64,000 bases of DNA from Camellia lanceoleosa. Taxonomy: Eukaryota > Streptophyta > Magnoliopsida > Ericales > Theaceae. Under the pieces are notes generated by a model. It saw only the letters and a program-made list of their open reading frames with translations. It was not told the DNA's origin and searched no databases. Positions 21,389 to 32,225 of the stretch are shown here, piece after piece. The stretch is from the NCBI GenBank assembly GCA_025200525.1, contig CM045760.1:45713932-45777931 (forward strand). The letters run 5' to 3'. The translations under genes were made by a program, and so were the position numbers. Numbering within the stretch: position 1 is the first letter of the stretch; each line of letters starts with the position of its first letter.

Positions 21389-23540
21389 TATAGCGAGTCC
21401 GATTTTGACTCGTTATCTATCATATTCCGGACTCGGGTTGATATGGTTTAAAATGGTTATTTATATCTCGTATCCCTTGTCTCCCATTTATTTTGGTTAT
21501 CAGGTTGTGGTTGTATGTTTGGAACAGACTGGTTGTATGCTTTTCCAAACCTGTGATGCCCAGATTTTGGCTCTTCCACTTGAGCGAGCTTCACAAATTT
21601 TGATCCTCCGCTCAAGCGGCTATTCTTGCACTCAGGCGGGATTTGTCATTTCTCAGTATTTTTGCAAGTTTGCAAATACTGGGAGATTGCATTGGATGCT
21701 CGAGCGGGGTCCTTTGTCTACAAAACTTCTGAAAGAGCGTATCCCACGCTCGAGTGCCACTTTTCACGCTCAAGCGGACCTTTGTTTCTAATGCTCAAGC
21801 ATCACTTTCCATGCTCGAGCGGACTGCGTGTATAATAGTCTGTGAAGATGATGTTTTGAATCACTTTTCTTCTCTCTCTCTCTCTCTCTCTCTCTAAAAC
21901 TTTTCAAAAAACTTGTTCTTGACTCTCTCTCTCTAAAACTCACCTTCTATCTAAGATTTCATCTAGATCCATTGGGATTTCTACCCTAGTGCCTTTGAGA
22001 AAAAGGTAGAGCTCGTCAAGATCTACATTTTGATTTGAATAGAAGTGGGTTTTGGTGTTCTCGGGGTTTCACTCTTGCTTGGCTTGTCTTCTTTTCTTAA
22101 GGTAGGGATCTTTTCTACACCTTCATATGATATTTAGCTTAGTTATTTGTCTCTTGTGTATCAATGATGTGATTTGAGGGTGTTTTAAGCAAGCCTAGGG
22201 TTTGGGTGTGAGATGAAAAGAAGGGTTTTGAGTGAAAATGAAATAAGTGGTTGTGGGATCTGAGGTTAATGTTATATTGTGTCTAATTTAATGATTTTGG
22301 CTCTTGATTGATGTTTGGGAAAAAAGAGGTTTTTGCCATAATTGAAACGAAACTATTATTTTGTATAAATAATTGAGGTTGGCATTGAAAATGTGAGATT
22401 TGAGGGGTATTGGTATGAATGGTAGGATTGATTATGCATTATCTCATTATTTGTCAATTTTGAATAAATTTATTTGTCATGTGATTGTATATCTGTTAGA
22501 AATATCTGTATTGGGCTATCGGTGGAGAATAGCTTTGCATGTTGTAGAAACTGCATATGGATTAGGTAAACTGAAACAATCCATGGTTGGTTGTCATTGA
22601 ATATGACTTTGTCTATATACATTGTATATATATGATTATTTGGGAGTGGAAAGGGGATGTGCTCCATGTATGATTATGTGTTTAAATACATTGCATAAAT
22701 ATGAATGATTGTTTGGGAGGAGAAAGGGGATGGACTCCATTGTTTGGGAGGAGAAAGGGGATGGACTCCATTATAACTAAGTTGGCCGGAGTGTCCTGGA
22801 TAAAAGTCTTGAAACTATACATGGGTGCTGATCCCGCAGACGAAATATCCATAAAATGGCAATTGTAGTGCTTGTATAGCTTACATTTACATGGGTCCCG
22901 TTTGACGGCTGCCCGCAGATAAAATATCCATGAAATGGAAGTTTGAAGTGTTTATGCACATGTGTTGTATGATTTGAAATTTATTGAGTTGTAGCCTCAG
23001 TTCGGTTGTTGAGAAACAATGGAATTGACTCATGAATAGAGACAGATAAGTGAACGGAATATAAATTGAAAGTAAATGGATTAAGACTTGAAATGGATAT
23101 CTTATCAGTGTACAAAATTGTAAAAAGTTTTACCATGGGCATTGTTTATGCACTTTGTACTTATATCTCTACTAAACTTTATATATTATGTTAGATAGTT
23201 CCTACTGGGCTGTGGCTCACCCTATTTGGGAAAAACATTTTTAGGTAATGATGGAATGCCTCCACCAAGGCAATAGCATTGGAGAGATTTTCGGGAGCAA
23301 GAGCTTCTTATTTTGATCATATATTTTTGTAAAGCCAAGGGCTTAAGATGTAATGGGCGAAGCTCACTTTTGTTGTAACCAAGTCAAGGCTTGGAAAAGT
23401 ATAAGCCAATAAGGCATTTATTTTTGTCAAACATTTTTGTATCATTAATTTCATGTAATGAAAGGACTATTCACTCTGACTTATGCGATTCTTAATATAT
23501 GTTTGGGTTGTACTTATTGTATTATTTTGAGGGCATTACA
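21389..23540 (+). repeat. solo LTR, chromodomain-Gypsy-type family X, copy 1
   Basis: Runs TATAGCGAGTCCG ... TTTTGAGGGCATTACA; the same ends appear in the three other X copies at 25548, 35964 and 57700. In order it holds about eight GCTCGAGCG-type palindromes (21560-21822), a TATA-like GTGTATAATAG (about 21830), a CT microsatellite, a donor-like AAG|GTAGGG (GT at 22102) and an acceptor-like TTTTTAG ending at 23244. No short TSD is present; ~300-bp direct repeats flank it instead. AATAAG/AATGAAA words near its end could serve polyadenylation. Confidence 0.8.
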
Positions 23541-23839
23541 TGCCTTGATTTACACCTTTCAAAAGGAAAGTTAATTAATCTATTTAAAATTTTAAATTTT
23601 GAAATTTGTAAAAGAAAGTTAACTAATCAGTTTTAAAATAAAATAAAAATATATTCTAACTTTTATTGAATCATTTAAACAAAATTTATTATGTTTTGAT
23701 TTACACATTTTGTGATGTCTGGAGTCCTAGACTTGTCCGGTATTATGTAATAAGGTGCTTTGTTTTACTCTTGGCGTTTTGATTTTCGTATTGGGATGTT
23801 GAGATTTCAATTCCGCTCTTACTTAACTTCTCTTAACGT
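23541..23839 (+). repeat. right copy of ~300-bp direct repeat
   Basis: Partner of 21087-21388. Its last ~130 bp are the start of the solo LTR that begins at 23711, and the sequence continues uninterrupted into that LTR (AACGT|TTCCGGG). Confidence 0.85.
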
Positions 23840-24984
23840 TTCCGGGTTAGAATTTTGAGGTTTAGACATTGGAACTTGTATCAAGGTGTAGAATCGAAGT
23901 TTTGGCCTTGGCTGGCAGAACCATTTGTGCGGATTTGGTAACCACTTGAGCTAAATCACTCAGGGATTTTGGGAAATTTTAGGCTGAAAACCGCTTGTGC
24001 GGATTTGGTTGAAATTCTGGATTTTTCTTAGGCTCAAACCGCTCGTGAGAGACATGTGAATCCGCTTGTGCGGATTTGGATTTCTGCTCATACTGAATTT
24101 GAACCGCTCGTGTGGTTTTCGATGCGTCTATCTCAAATTTTGAGCTTTTTTCCTCAAATCTGATGCCAAAAATTTGTTTTACACACTTTTTCATATCTCT
24201 CTCTATATATATATATTCATCTTTTCTCCTCTATCTCTTTACAAACTCACCCAAACTCAAACTTCTCTCTAAGATTTATCAAAAACTATCACGATTTTGA
24301 TAGGGCTTTTTACACCAATCGAAGAGGGCGACGAGGGCTACATTTTTACCAATCACTACAACAAAATACACCTTTGGCGACCAAAATTGGCGACTAAAAA
24401 AAATTTAGTTGCCAAAAGTTATGGAATTGGCGACTAACATTTTTTTTAGTCACCAAAAGTAAAATATTTAGCTACTAATTTTTTTTAGTCAGGGTATATT
24501 CATTATTGGCGACTAAAAAAAAATTTAGTCACTACAAATGCTAGAATTGGCGACAAAAAAAAACTTAGTCGCTGTATATTGACTTTTGGCTACTAAAATA
24601 TTTAGTCGCTGAATGGAAAATAAAAAAATTATTTTTTTCTCTTTGGCGACTAAAGTTTTAGTCGCCAAAACCTTCTTTCAGCGACAAAAAATTATTTTAG
24701 TCGCCTTTAGCAGACTTTTTCCGACTAAAATGTTTAGTCGCCAACTGTAATTAAAATTTTCAAAGAATTTACACTTTTGGCACTAAATTTGGTGACTAAA
24801 ACAAATTTAGTCGCCAAAAGTGTAACAATAGGCGACTAAAATTTTTTTTTGTCGGCATTATTTCATGTTTTGGCTACTAAAATAATTTTAGCCGTCATTT
24901 ATTAATATTTCCCGACTACAATTTCATCGCCAAATGTGTATACAAATTTAGTGGGAAATATTTCATATTGGCGCCTAAATTTTT

Positions 24985-25463
24985 GCCCAAATCTATTAGC
25001 CTTCACACGGTTCTATTCTATCTCTCTCTTGCTCTCCTTCTCTCTCTCTGTCTCTCTCTCTCTCTCTCACAGAGAATCGATCACCACCACCCCTCATCTC
25101 GCCATCGCAGACGACCACAGTTTCCGTCAATCTTCCACTGTTGAACATCACCACTGCAGCTCACCATTCACCTCCCATTGATTCGCTTTCGGCGGCTTAC
25201 TTCTTTCTACATTTTTTTCTCTCCTTATCTTCTCTTTTCCTCACCAGATCGATGACAATCTCCCTCCCTTTACTTCTCTCTGTGTTCGATTTTGTTGGTT
25301 CATGATCTATGTTCAAAGTTATATATATGTGTATGTGTGTGTGTGTGTAAAGCTTCAGTGATTTCTATATGTGTGTGTGTAATTGGGTATCTGATTGTTT
25401 GATTTCCAAACCCTAATGGCGGAAATGGAAATTAGAAGTCTGTATATGTATGTAATTGGGTAT
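24985..25463 (+). other. leader-like CT/CCACC-rich interior of the CACTA
   Basis: A (CT)n tract (25020-25068) is followed by ATCGATCACCACCACC-type sequence and then a GT microsatellite (25328-25381). It resembles a plant 5' untranslated or first-exon region and may be the captured or native promoter end of a chimeric transcript that continues to the LRR exons. No start codon with a long frame was found. Confidence 0.35.
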
Positions 25464-25547
25464 CACTACAAGAAATAAGCTTTTTAGGGACAAATTTATT
25501 TCGTTCCTAAAAGTATAATATTTGTTGGGAAAAACTTAAGTCAACCA

Positions 25548-27582
25548 TGTAACGCCCTCAAAATAATAACATTAAAGATGACTCATGTGAGGAATAAATA
25601 TAAGGTCATACATCAGAGTTCACAGTTTAATAAGCAACTAAATGCCATATAGGCTTACATCTTTCCAAGACCTTGCTTGGTTACACAAATAGGGTCTCGC
25701 CCATTACATATTAAGCCCTTGGCTTTACAAACAACACTTATACACACATAAAGCATAATAAGGAAACTCTTGCTCCCCAATGATCCACCCTTGCTATTGC
25801 CTTGGTGGTAACGTCCCATCTGCACCTGAAAATGATATTCCCGTATAGGGTGAGCTAACAGCCCAGTAGAAATACACTAAACCAACTATGAACAATGACT
25901 AAAATATTAGCAGTTGATAGATGGTCATCACTGTTTCATTCCCTTAGGTCACATTACTATTTTATGACATACAAGTCCATAGTATTCTTTAATTTTCCAT
26001 TTCTCATTCATTTCTCAATTCAAACCATGGCTCAGAACCTGGCCAAGCAACATTAGACATTTTCTCTTTCATAATAGATAAGCATACTAGCTATATCAAT
26101 TCATCAACAGATAAGCATACAAGCTATATCAACACTTCCATATACCACACTTCCAAAGACAAGCATACAAGCTATATCAACACTTCCATATATCACACTT
26201 CCAAAGACAAGCATACAAGCTGTGTCAACACATCACTAGATAAGCATACAAGCTGTATCAATGGAGTCCATCCCCTATCTCCTCCCAAACAATATCCGGT
26301 TTAGAGGTCCATCCCCTATCTTCCCCTAAACCGCCGGTTTAGAGGTCCATCCCCTATCTTCCCCTAAACCGTGGAGTACATCCCCTATCTCCTCCAATAC
26401 AACACAACATATATATATATACACAGGTCATATACATATTCAATCAATACATAACAATAGTGTATTCTTTTATCCGTCATACTCTGTGACTTAACCAATT
26501 GATTAGTTTCAGTTTGCCTAATCATCATGCATTGTCTACAACAATCACGACTATCCTCCACCGATAGCCCAAAGCAATTATCTCTAAACAGGAAATAAAT
26601 GCACAAATGGATACATATATCAACATTTCAACGTGGTGAGTGATAAATAGTTCAACTACACCCTTTAATCCCATACCTTCCCAATCTCAACATTTCCAAC
26701 TTGAATCCTCATTTCCTAAATTAATTATACAAATTAATTTATTCAATCAATTAGGGCAATTTCCAAAATTGTCAATACCGACCCTACGGCCTCATAACCA
26801 CCAATTTGATAACAAAATTTACCATTTTCAGTGTTACACACACAACCATAGATTCAGTTTAGTTAAAACCCCTCTTTTATGAAAATTACATAAAAGCCCC
26901 AAACTTTCTCAAGAATTACACAATAATTTCCAACATCTCAAAATACCAAAATTTAAAGACAAAGCTCATAAGGAGGAGTAGGTTATCCCTACCTCAAAGT
27001 TAGAACCGAAATGGAGATGAAGACCAGAACCCAACGTGCTCCAAATCCAAAGATTTTCAGATTAAAACAAAGATCTCAACACCCTCTATCTTTTTAACAA
27101 AGCACTTAGGGTAGATTCACACTAGAAAGAGATGATTTCTTAGAGAGAAGACAAGTCTAGAGAGAGAGAGAGTCGGCTGCTAGGGTTTCAAAACAAAAGA
27201 GATGAAAAAAATGATGTTCAAAACGTTGCTGATATAAACAGGCTCGCTCGAGCGAAGACTTGGTCGCTCGAGCGACGATTATTGAAAACCTCGCCGAGCG
27301 AAGAAAAAGCTCGCCGAGCCAAGAAATGCAACCTTCAGTCCAGCCAGACAAATCCTCGCTCGAGCGACCAAACCCTCGCTCGAGCGAAGACCCAAAATCA
27401 AAGCAACACTAAGCTCCCAACACACTCATCCTGTAACTTTGAATGCATTATGAATTTTTGTTTTGAGGGGCGCTGCCCCTCAACCCCGCCATGTGGCGCC
27501 GCCCTTGAACTCGCGACTGTAGCCGACCCGTCAAATCGAAGTGGCTAAACATAAAAGAGGGATTGAAACCGGGATTGCTACA
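25548..27582 (-). repeat. family X 3' LTR
   Basis: 2035 bp. On the minus strand: six palindromic GCTCGAGCG/CTCGCCGAGC words (27385-27241), TATA box GTTTATATC about 27235, a GA/CT microsatellite near 27160, a donor GAG|GTAGGG (GT at 26992) and an acceptor ATTTTCAG ending at 25826. Ends GGGCGTTACA. Confidence 0.85.
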
Positions 27583-27980
27583 ACCTCCCCACCTTAGGAA
27601 ATTTCGTCCCCGAAATTAACAACAAGTTTTTGAAAAATTTGTCTCAATTTTAAACAATGTGACAATGTAACATTAAACTACTTGACCCATTACCGGCCAT
27701 TTCATCTCTTATCAAGAGGCATCTCATAATATGTATAAATCAACATCTATTCAACCTGCATCAATATTATGCATTATTTCCTTCAATGTTAACAATTTCC
27801 ATATCATATTCAATCTCATGATATTAACAACACATTCAATATATAAATGTTATATTCCACTTCCATTATGAGGCAAGTTTCAAAAAGTTAACATTAAACC
27901 AAAACATTCTCAATGTTTTCCAACTTAAGACATATATAAAATTCTCAAGTTCCACGATATTATATAATCTAAATACAAGA

Positions 27981-29165
27981 TTACAAATCAACAAACATAT
28001 CCGGATATTTCTCACGGACTTCCAACTCACGTTCCCAAGTGGCTTCCTCCACTCCGTGATGCTTCCACAAAACCTTTACCAAAGGGATGGTCTTACCACG
28101 TAGGACTTGATCCCGCCTATCCAAGACTCGAACCGGTCTCTCCTCATATGAGGCATCCTCATCTACCTCTAAATCAGTCCAATCTAACACGTGTGATGGA
28201 TCTGGCTCATATTTCCGAAGCATACTCACATGAAACACGTCATGAACTCCGGACAACTGTGGTGGCAAAGCCAAACGATAAGCAACCTCCCCAATCCTCT
28301 CAAGGATCTCAAAGGGACCGATAAACCGGGGAGATAACTTCCCACGCTTCCCAAATCTCATCAAACCTCGTCTAGGTGATATTTTCAAGAAGACATGATC
28401 ACCTACCTCAAACACCAACGGTCTTCTCCTACGGTCAGCATAAGATTTCTGACGACTCTGGGCTGTAATAAGCCTCTTACGAATGAGCTCAACTTTCTCC
28501 GTCGTTTCCTTTACCAACTCCGGACCCAACAAAGGTACATCACCTACCTCGGCCCAACAAACCGGAGACCTACAAGGTCGGCCATACAAGGCCTCAAACG
28601 GTGCCATACCGATACTTGACTGAAAACTGTTGTTGTAGGCAAATTCCACCAATGGCAAGTGCCTCTCCCATGTCCCACTAAAGTCAAGGACACAACCCCG
28701 AAGCATATCCTCAAGGATCTGAATAGTACGTTCGGACTGCCCGTCAGTCTGAGGGTGATAAGCCGTACTAAAGGTCAACTTAGTGCCCAAGGCACTCTGC
28801 AAACTCTGCCACAACCTAGCAGTAAAACGAGGATCTCTATCTGAGACGATCGTCACTGGGACCCCGTGCAATCTCACTATGTCCCGAATGTACAAGTCGG
28901 CAAGATGATCTACCGAATCTCTCACGCGCATAGGAATGAAGTGCGCCGACTTAGTTAACCGGTCTACAACCACCCAAATAGCATCACTACCCCGCTGAGT
29001 CCTCGGAAGACCAACAACAAAATCCATAGTGACATGCTCCCACTTCCACTCGACAATAGACAAGGGTTGCAACAAACCCGCTGGCCTCTGATGCTCAACA
29101 AGACCCAAAAATCTGGGCAGCAACACTAAGCTCCCAACACACTCATCCTGTAACTTTGAATGCAT
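27981..29165 (-). CDS. integrase core plus chromodomain, open but 5'-deleted
   Basis: A 394-codon open frame. Its first ~22 codons come from LTR and junction sequence, so the ATG is not the native pol start. From VEHQRPAGLLQPL on it is the integrase catalytic core with Asp48 (TMDFVVGL), Asp109 (VSDRDPRF) and Glu145 (GQSERTIQ), exactly 35 residues between the last two (D,D35E). A GPF motif (SPRFIGPFEIL) and a C-terminal chromodomain (about 330-394, VKVLWKHHGVEEATWE) follow, which places it in the chromovirus group, most like Tekay/Del. The HHCC zinc domain was lost in the deletion. The frame has no stop or shift, unlike the other integrases here. It is probably untranslated, but a product would keep catalytic and chromatin-reading parts. 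Confidence 0.85.
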   Translation of the reverse strand: MHSKLQDECVGSLVLLPRFLGLVEHQRPAGLLQPLSIVEWKWEHVTMDFVVGLPRTQRGSDAIWVVVDRLTKSAHFIPMRVRDSVDHLADLYIRDIVRLHGVPVTIVSDRDPRFTARLWQSLQSALGTKLTFSTAYHPQTDGQSERTIQILEDMLRGCVLDFSGTWERHLPLVEFAYNNSFQSSIGMAPFEALYGRPCRSPVCWAEVGDVPLLGPELVKETTEKVELIRKRLITAQSRQKSYADRRRRPLVFEVGDHVFLKISPRRGLMRFGKRGKLSPRFIGPFEILERIGEVAYRLALPPQLSGVHDVFHVSMLRKYEPDPSHVLDWTDLEVDEDASYEERPVRVLDRRDQVLRGKTIPLVKVLWKHHGVEEATWERELEVREKYPDMFVDL

Positions 29166-29294
29166 TATGAATTTTTGTTTTGTTTGAGGCGCCTCAATCC
29201 GATTGGTGGCGCCTTGAACTCATGGTGGCGAAGGCTCGACCAATCGGTCGAAGTGGCTAAACATAAAAGAGGGATTGAAACCGGGATTGCTACA
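29099..29294 (-). repeat. family X 5' LTR remnant
   Basis: Matches the last ~190 bp (plus-strand sense) of the 25548-27582 LTR. The outer ~47 bp and inner ~45 bp look identical, but about 75 bp between them (29167-29245 against 27466-27540) are strongly different. It joins integrase sequence near 29099. Confidence 0.8.
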
Positions 29295-29978
29295 AACCAA
29301 TTTTCTCCATGCGAATCACGAAATTTGTCCCAAATGGCCCGTCCGGAAAAGTCAAAAAATGATTTTTAGAGACAAAATTTTGCATTTGTCACTATAAATA
29401 GAATTTTAGAGACAAAAATATGTGGTTGCAAAAACTTTTGATTTTGAGACAACCAAAATTTGTCTCTAAAAGTCGAATTATAGTACAATAAGCAGAGTAG
29501 TTATGGAGACAAAAATTAATTCAAATGTGAATTTGGAACAATAGTGATCCCCTCTTCCCAAAACATTTTAAAAAAAAAAAAAAAGAGAATGGAAAAATAG
29601 CTATTTCTTTAATTCTTTTGGGAAGGAAATTGGTCTCTAAACTTTTAGAAACCAATTTCTGTTGTCTCAAAAATTATTTTTTGTCTCCATAACCACTCTG
29701 CCTGCTGGACTATAATTAGATTTTTAGAGATAAATTTTGGTTGTCTCAAAATCAAAAGTTTTTGCAACCACATATTTTTGTCTCTAAAAGTCTATTTATA
29801 GTGACAATTGTAAAATTTTGTCTCTAAAAGTCATTTTTTGACTTTTCGGGACGGGCCATTTGGGACAAATTTCGCGACTCGCAACGGAAAAAATTGGTTG
29901 ACTTAAGTTTTTCCCAACAAATATTATACTTTTAAGGACGGAATAAATTTGTCCCTAAAAAGTTGATTTCTTGTAGTG

Positions 29979-30501
29979 TATATGATTGTTGTTTGATTTG
30001 GTTGTTGGAAACCTAGAGGAAACGCTTTTGGTTACGTTTATCCAACTGTTGATTACCAGGTACATGCTGATTTAAAATCAAAATTGAATTATTTTTTGTG
30101 TGCTTAGAATGAAATTGAGCTAGGGCTAAATTAGAGAAGCTGTTTTGATTGTTGGATTTGATTATTTTGGATTGATTTGGGGGATTTTTTATGGAAATTA
30201 TTGTCATTTTGGATTCAAGTGTTATTAGTTTGAAAGAAGTGTTTTCAATTCCCTTTTCTAATTGATTTTGCAGGTATATGCTAATTTAGACTCAATTTTT
30301 TTTTTCCTGTTGTTAATATGGACATGTATATTTGTATAGGCTGATTTTTTTTCGTTGTTGAATGGAAGAAGAGGTATGTTTTATGATAGGCCTAACAGTT
30401 TAATTGCCATATTGTCCAATGTATATTTGTATAGGCTAATTCTTTGGACATTTACTAGTCTTGCTCCTCAATAATTCTAAAATTTCGTTCACTGATTGCA
30501 G
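29979..30501 (+). other. CACTA interior, possibly intron
   Basis: T-rich sequence leading to the first LRR exon. CAG ends at 30059 and 30272 could be acceptors, but no coding exon was recognised before 30502. Confidence 0.35.
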
Positions 30502-31146
30502 TAGGATTGACGGGAATGCACTATCTGGAAAAATACCTGATCTGATTGGGAATTGGACAAAAATTGTGAGATTGTGAGTGTATCATTCATTCCAACAAAT
30601 TATTATTGTTATTTTTTTATAATAAATTTTTAACTTAAGAGCATCTCAAATGAATGTTTAATTTGAATCTGTTTCAGGGACATGCAAGGCATATCTATGG
30701 ATGGCCCTATTCCTTCGACCATTGCCCAACTGAAAGACTTAACTGAATTGTGAGGACTTATTTAATTACATTCCAAACTACTTTAATCTATTTAGCTCTT
30801 TGTTTCAACCAAGAGGAAATTCAAGGATTTTTTATGCTTATAGATTTAAGAATGTAGAAAGATAAAGCAACCAGATCTGTTGCATCTTGATTTTCCAGGA
30901 GGATATCTTATTTGAATGGATCAAGTATGAAATTCCCTAATCTGCAGGAGTTGAAAATGTTGAACACACTGTAAGTTGAATCCAGATGTAATTCATGGGA
31001 AGAGTGCAATCTTGTGTCATCAATTTGTGGTGTGGTTACCTAACTAATTTGTTTGTTTTATTTTTGTTACATAGAATACTGAGAAATTGCTTAATTACTG
31101 GTCCAATCCCAGATTACATTGGTGAATTGTCTGATCTCAAAATTTT
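30502..31146 (+). pseudogene. four LRR exons of a receptor-like kinase (LRR-VIII type), captured fragment
   Basis: Four exons of exactly 72 bp, all in the same phase: 30502-30573, 30678-30749, 30899-30970 and 31075-31146. Donors are GTGAGTG, GTGAGG, GTAAGTTG and GTAAGTTC, and every intron ends in AG. Each exon encodes one 24-residue leucine-rich repeat, for example LSGKIPDLIGNWTKIVRL and LRNCLITGPIPDYIGEL. The phrases GNWTKIVRLDMQG and LRNCLITGPIPDYIG are typical of the plant LRR-VIII receptor-kinase extracellular domain. All four are free of stops. The signal peptide, later LRRs, malectin-like domain and kinase are absent for kilobases on both sides. The fragment lies inside a TSD-bounded CACTA, so it is a captured piece, not a broken resident gene. 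Confidence 0.85.
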
Positions 31147-32031
31147 GTAAGTTCATTCTAATTGGCTTTCTTACAGAGATTCATGGTTTCTTGATTTAAA
31201 AAAAAAAATTGATTTGATATCTCTAAACATAGAAATGCTTTATTTGTGTTCTTATTCTTGAATTAAGTAGTTTTTCTATTTATTTAATTTGACATGTTAT
31301 ATTATATCTGAAAATTGTAGTTTAAAATGGAAAGACTTGACGGCTTGTTTGTTATGTTAGTTTTATTTTCTGTTTTTTAAGAAAACTAATAACTCTATAA
31401 CCACCTTGATACTTCAATGAATCAGCTAGCCATTTACCAATCATGGAGATGAATCAGACCTTTAAATTTCATATATATTCAATGTCTACTATTATTCATC
31501 TATACCTCTTACCCCTTTTGTGCATACCAAAATTATTCTTCGGATTTTATGAAACAAACTTTCTTCAAGATTTGCTGTCTAGGATCTGTTTGAGTCCTAG
31601 AAATTATTGGGGAGCAAAGTGGATGTAAATTAGATCACATTAAAGTCATCTTTCGGTTTATTTAGTTTATGAAGAATTTAGTTTTTGTTTTTCCATTCCA
31701 ATGTAGACTAGCAAAAGTTGTTCTTCACATAATGAAATGTCATTTGCTTTGTCTTTGTTCTTCTCTTCATGGATGTAGCTATAGTAATCCCTCATCTTTG
31801 TTTTTGTTTTTGTTCTTCTCATAGGATTCTTATGTAGATTGTTTTTGCTTTATAATTGGGGTTTTTGCTATATTTTGAAGTTCCAAAAAATTTTAGTACA
31901 AGTTTAATCATAGATGAATTCTTTGATAAAAAATGATCATCAACAACTACTTTGATAGATGAATTCTTAGATGCATCTTAGAGGCACCTAACCTTAGTAC
32001 CTAGATGTATCTAAAAGGTAGAGCAAAAAAC
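31147..32031. other. CACTA interior without recognised coding
   Basis: AT-rich. The next LRR exon expected in this gene family was sought and not found. The captured segment probably ends in the intron after 31146, but the exact breakpoint is not visible. Confidence 0.4.
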
Positions 32032-32192
32032 GCCTTAAGGTTAACCGAAAAAGGGCATTAAGAGAGCAAAAAATCGAAACAGCCCCGAAACCATCGTAGG
32101 GATGTCATGGCCAGCTTCCCCGTGACATATACGACTTGTGACAACAGACAGAATGTCATTAGCACACGTAGTTTGTGAGTTAGAGCCGGAAA
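32032..32192 (+). repeat. single ~161-bp satellite-like unit
   Basis: A diverged copy of the repeat at 33458-33840: GCC(T/C)TAA start, AACAGCCCC, GACTTGTGA and GAGTTAGAGCCG near the end. It is 161 bp to the start of the next partial unit, which is cut off near 32225. Confidence 0.65.
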
Positions 32193-32225
32193 CGACTTAA
32201 ACTTATTCGAAAAAAGGAGAGTTTG

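Larger units (their letters stand above)
25548..29294 (-). mobile_element. internally deleted chromodomain Ty3/Gypsy retrotransposon (family X, copy 2)
   Basis: Outer limits TGTAACGCCC and GGATTGCTACA with a perfect 5-bp TSD AACCA (25543-25547 and 29295-29299). On the minus strand the order is 196 bp of 5' LTR (29294-29099), a deletion junction, the C-terminal part of pol, a polypurine tract (CTAAGGTGGGGAGGT, 27598-27583), and a complete 2035-bp 3' LTR (27582-25548). PBS, gag, protease, RT and RNase H are gone. Confidence 0.9.
25464..29978. mobile_element. fold-back CACTA-type element split by a retrotransposon
   Basis: Ends CACTACAAGAAATAAGC and GATTTCTTGTAGTG, TSD TAT on both sides (25461-25463 and 29979-29981). 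The two arms are inverted copies of about 300 bp (25464-25547 plus 29300-29520, against about 29675-29978) with a spacer of roughly 150 bp. Net length is about 763 bp. An arm transcript would fold into a long hairpin. No coding. Confidence 0.85.
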
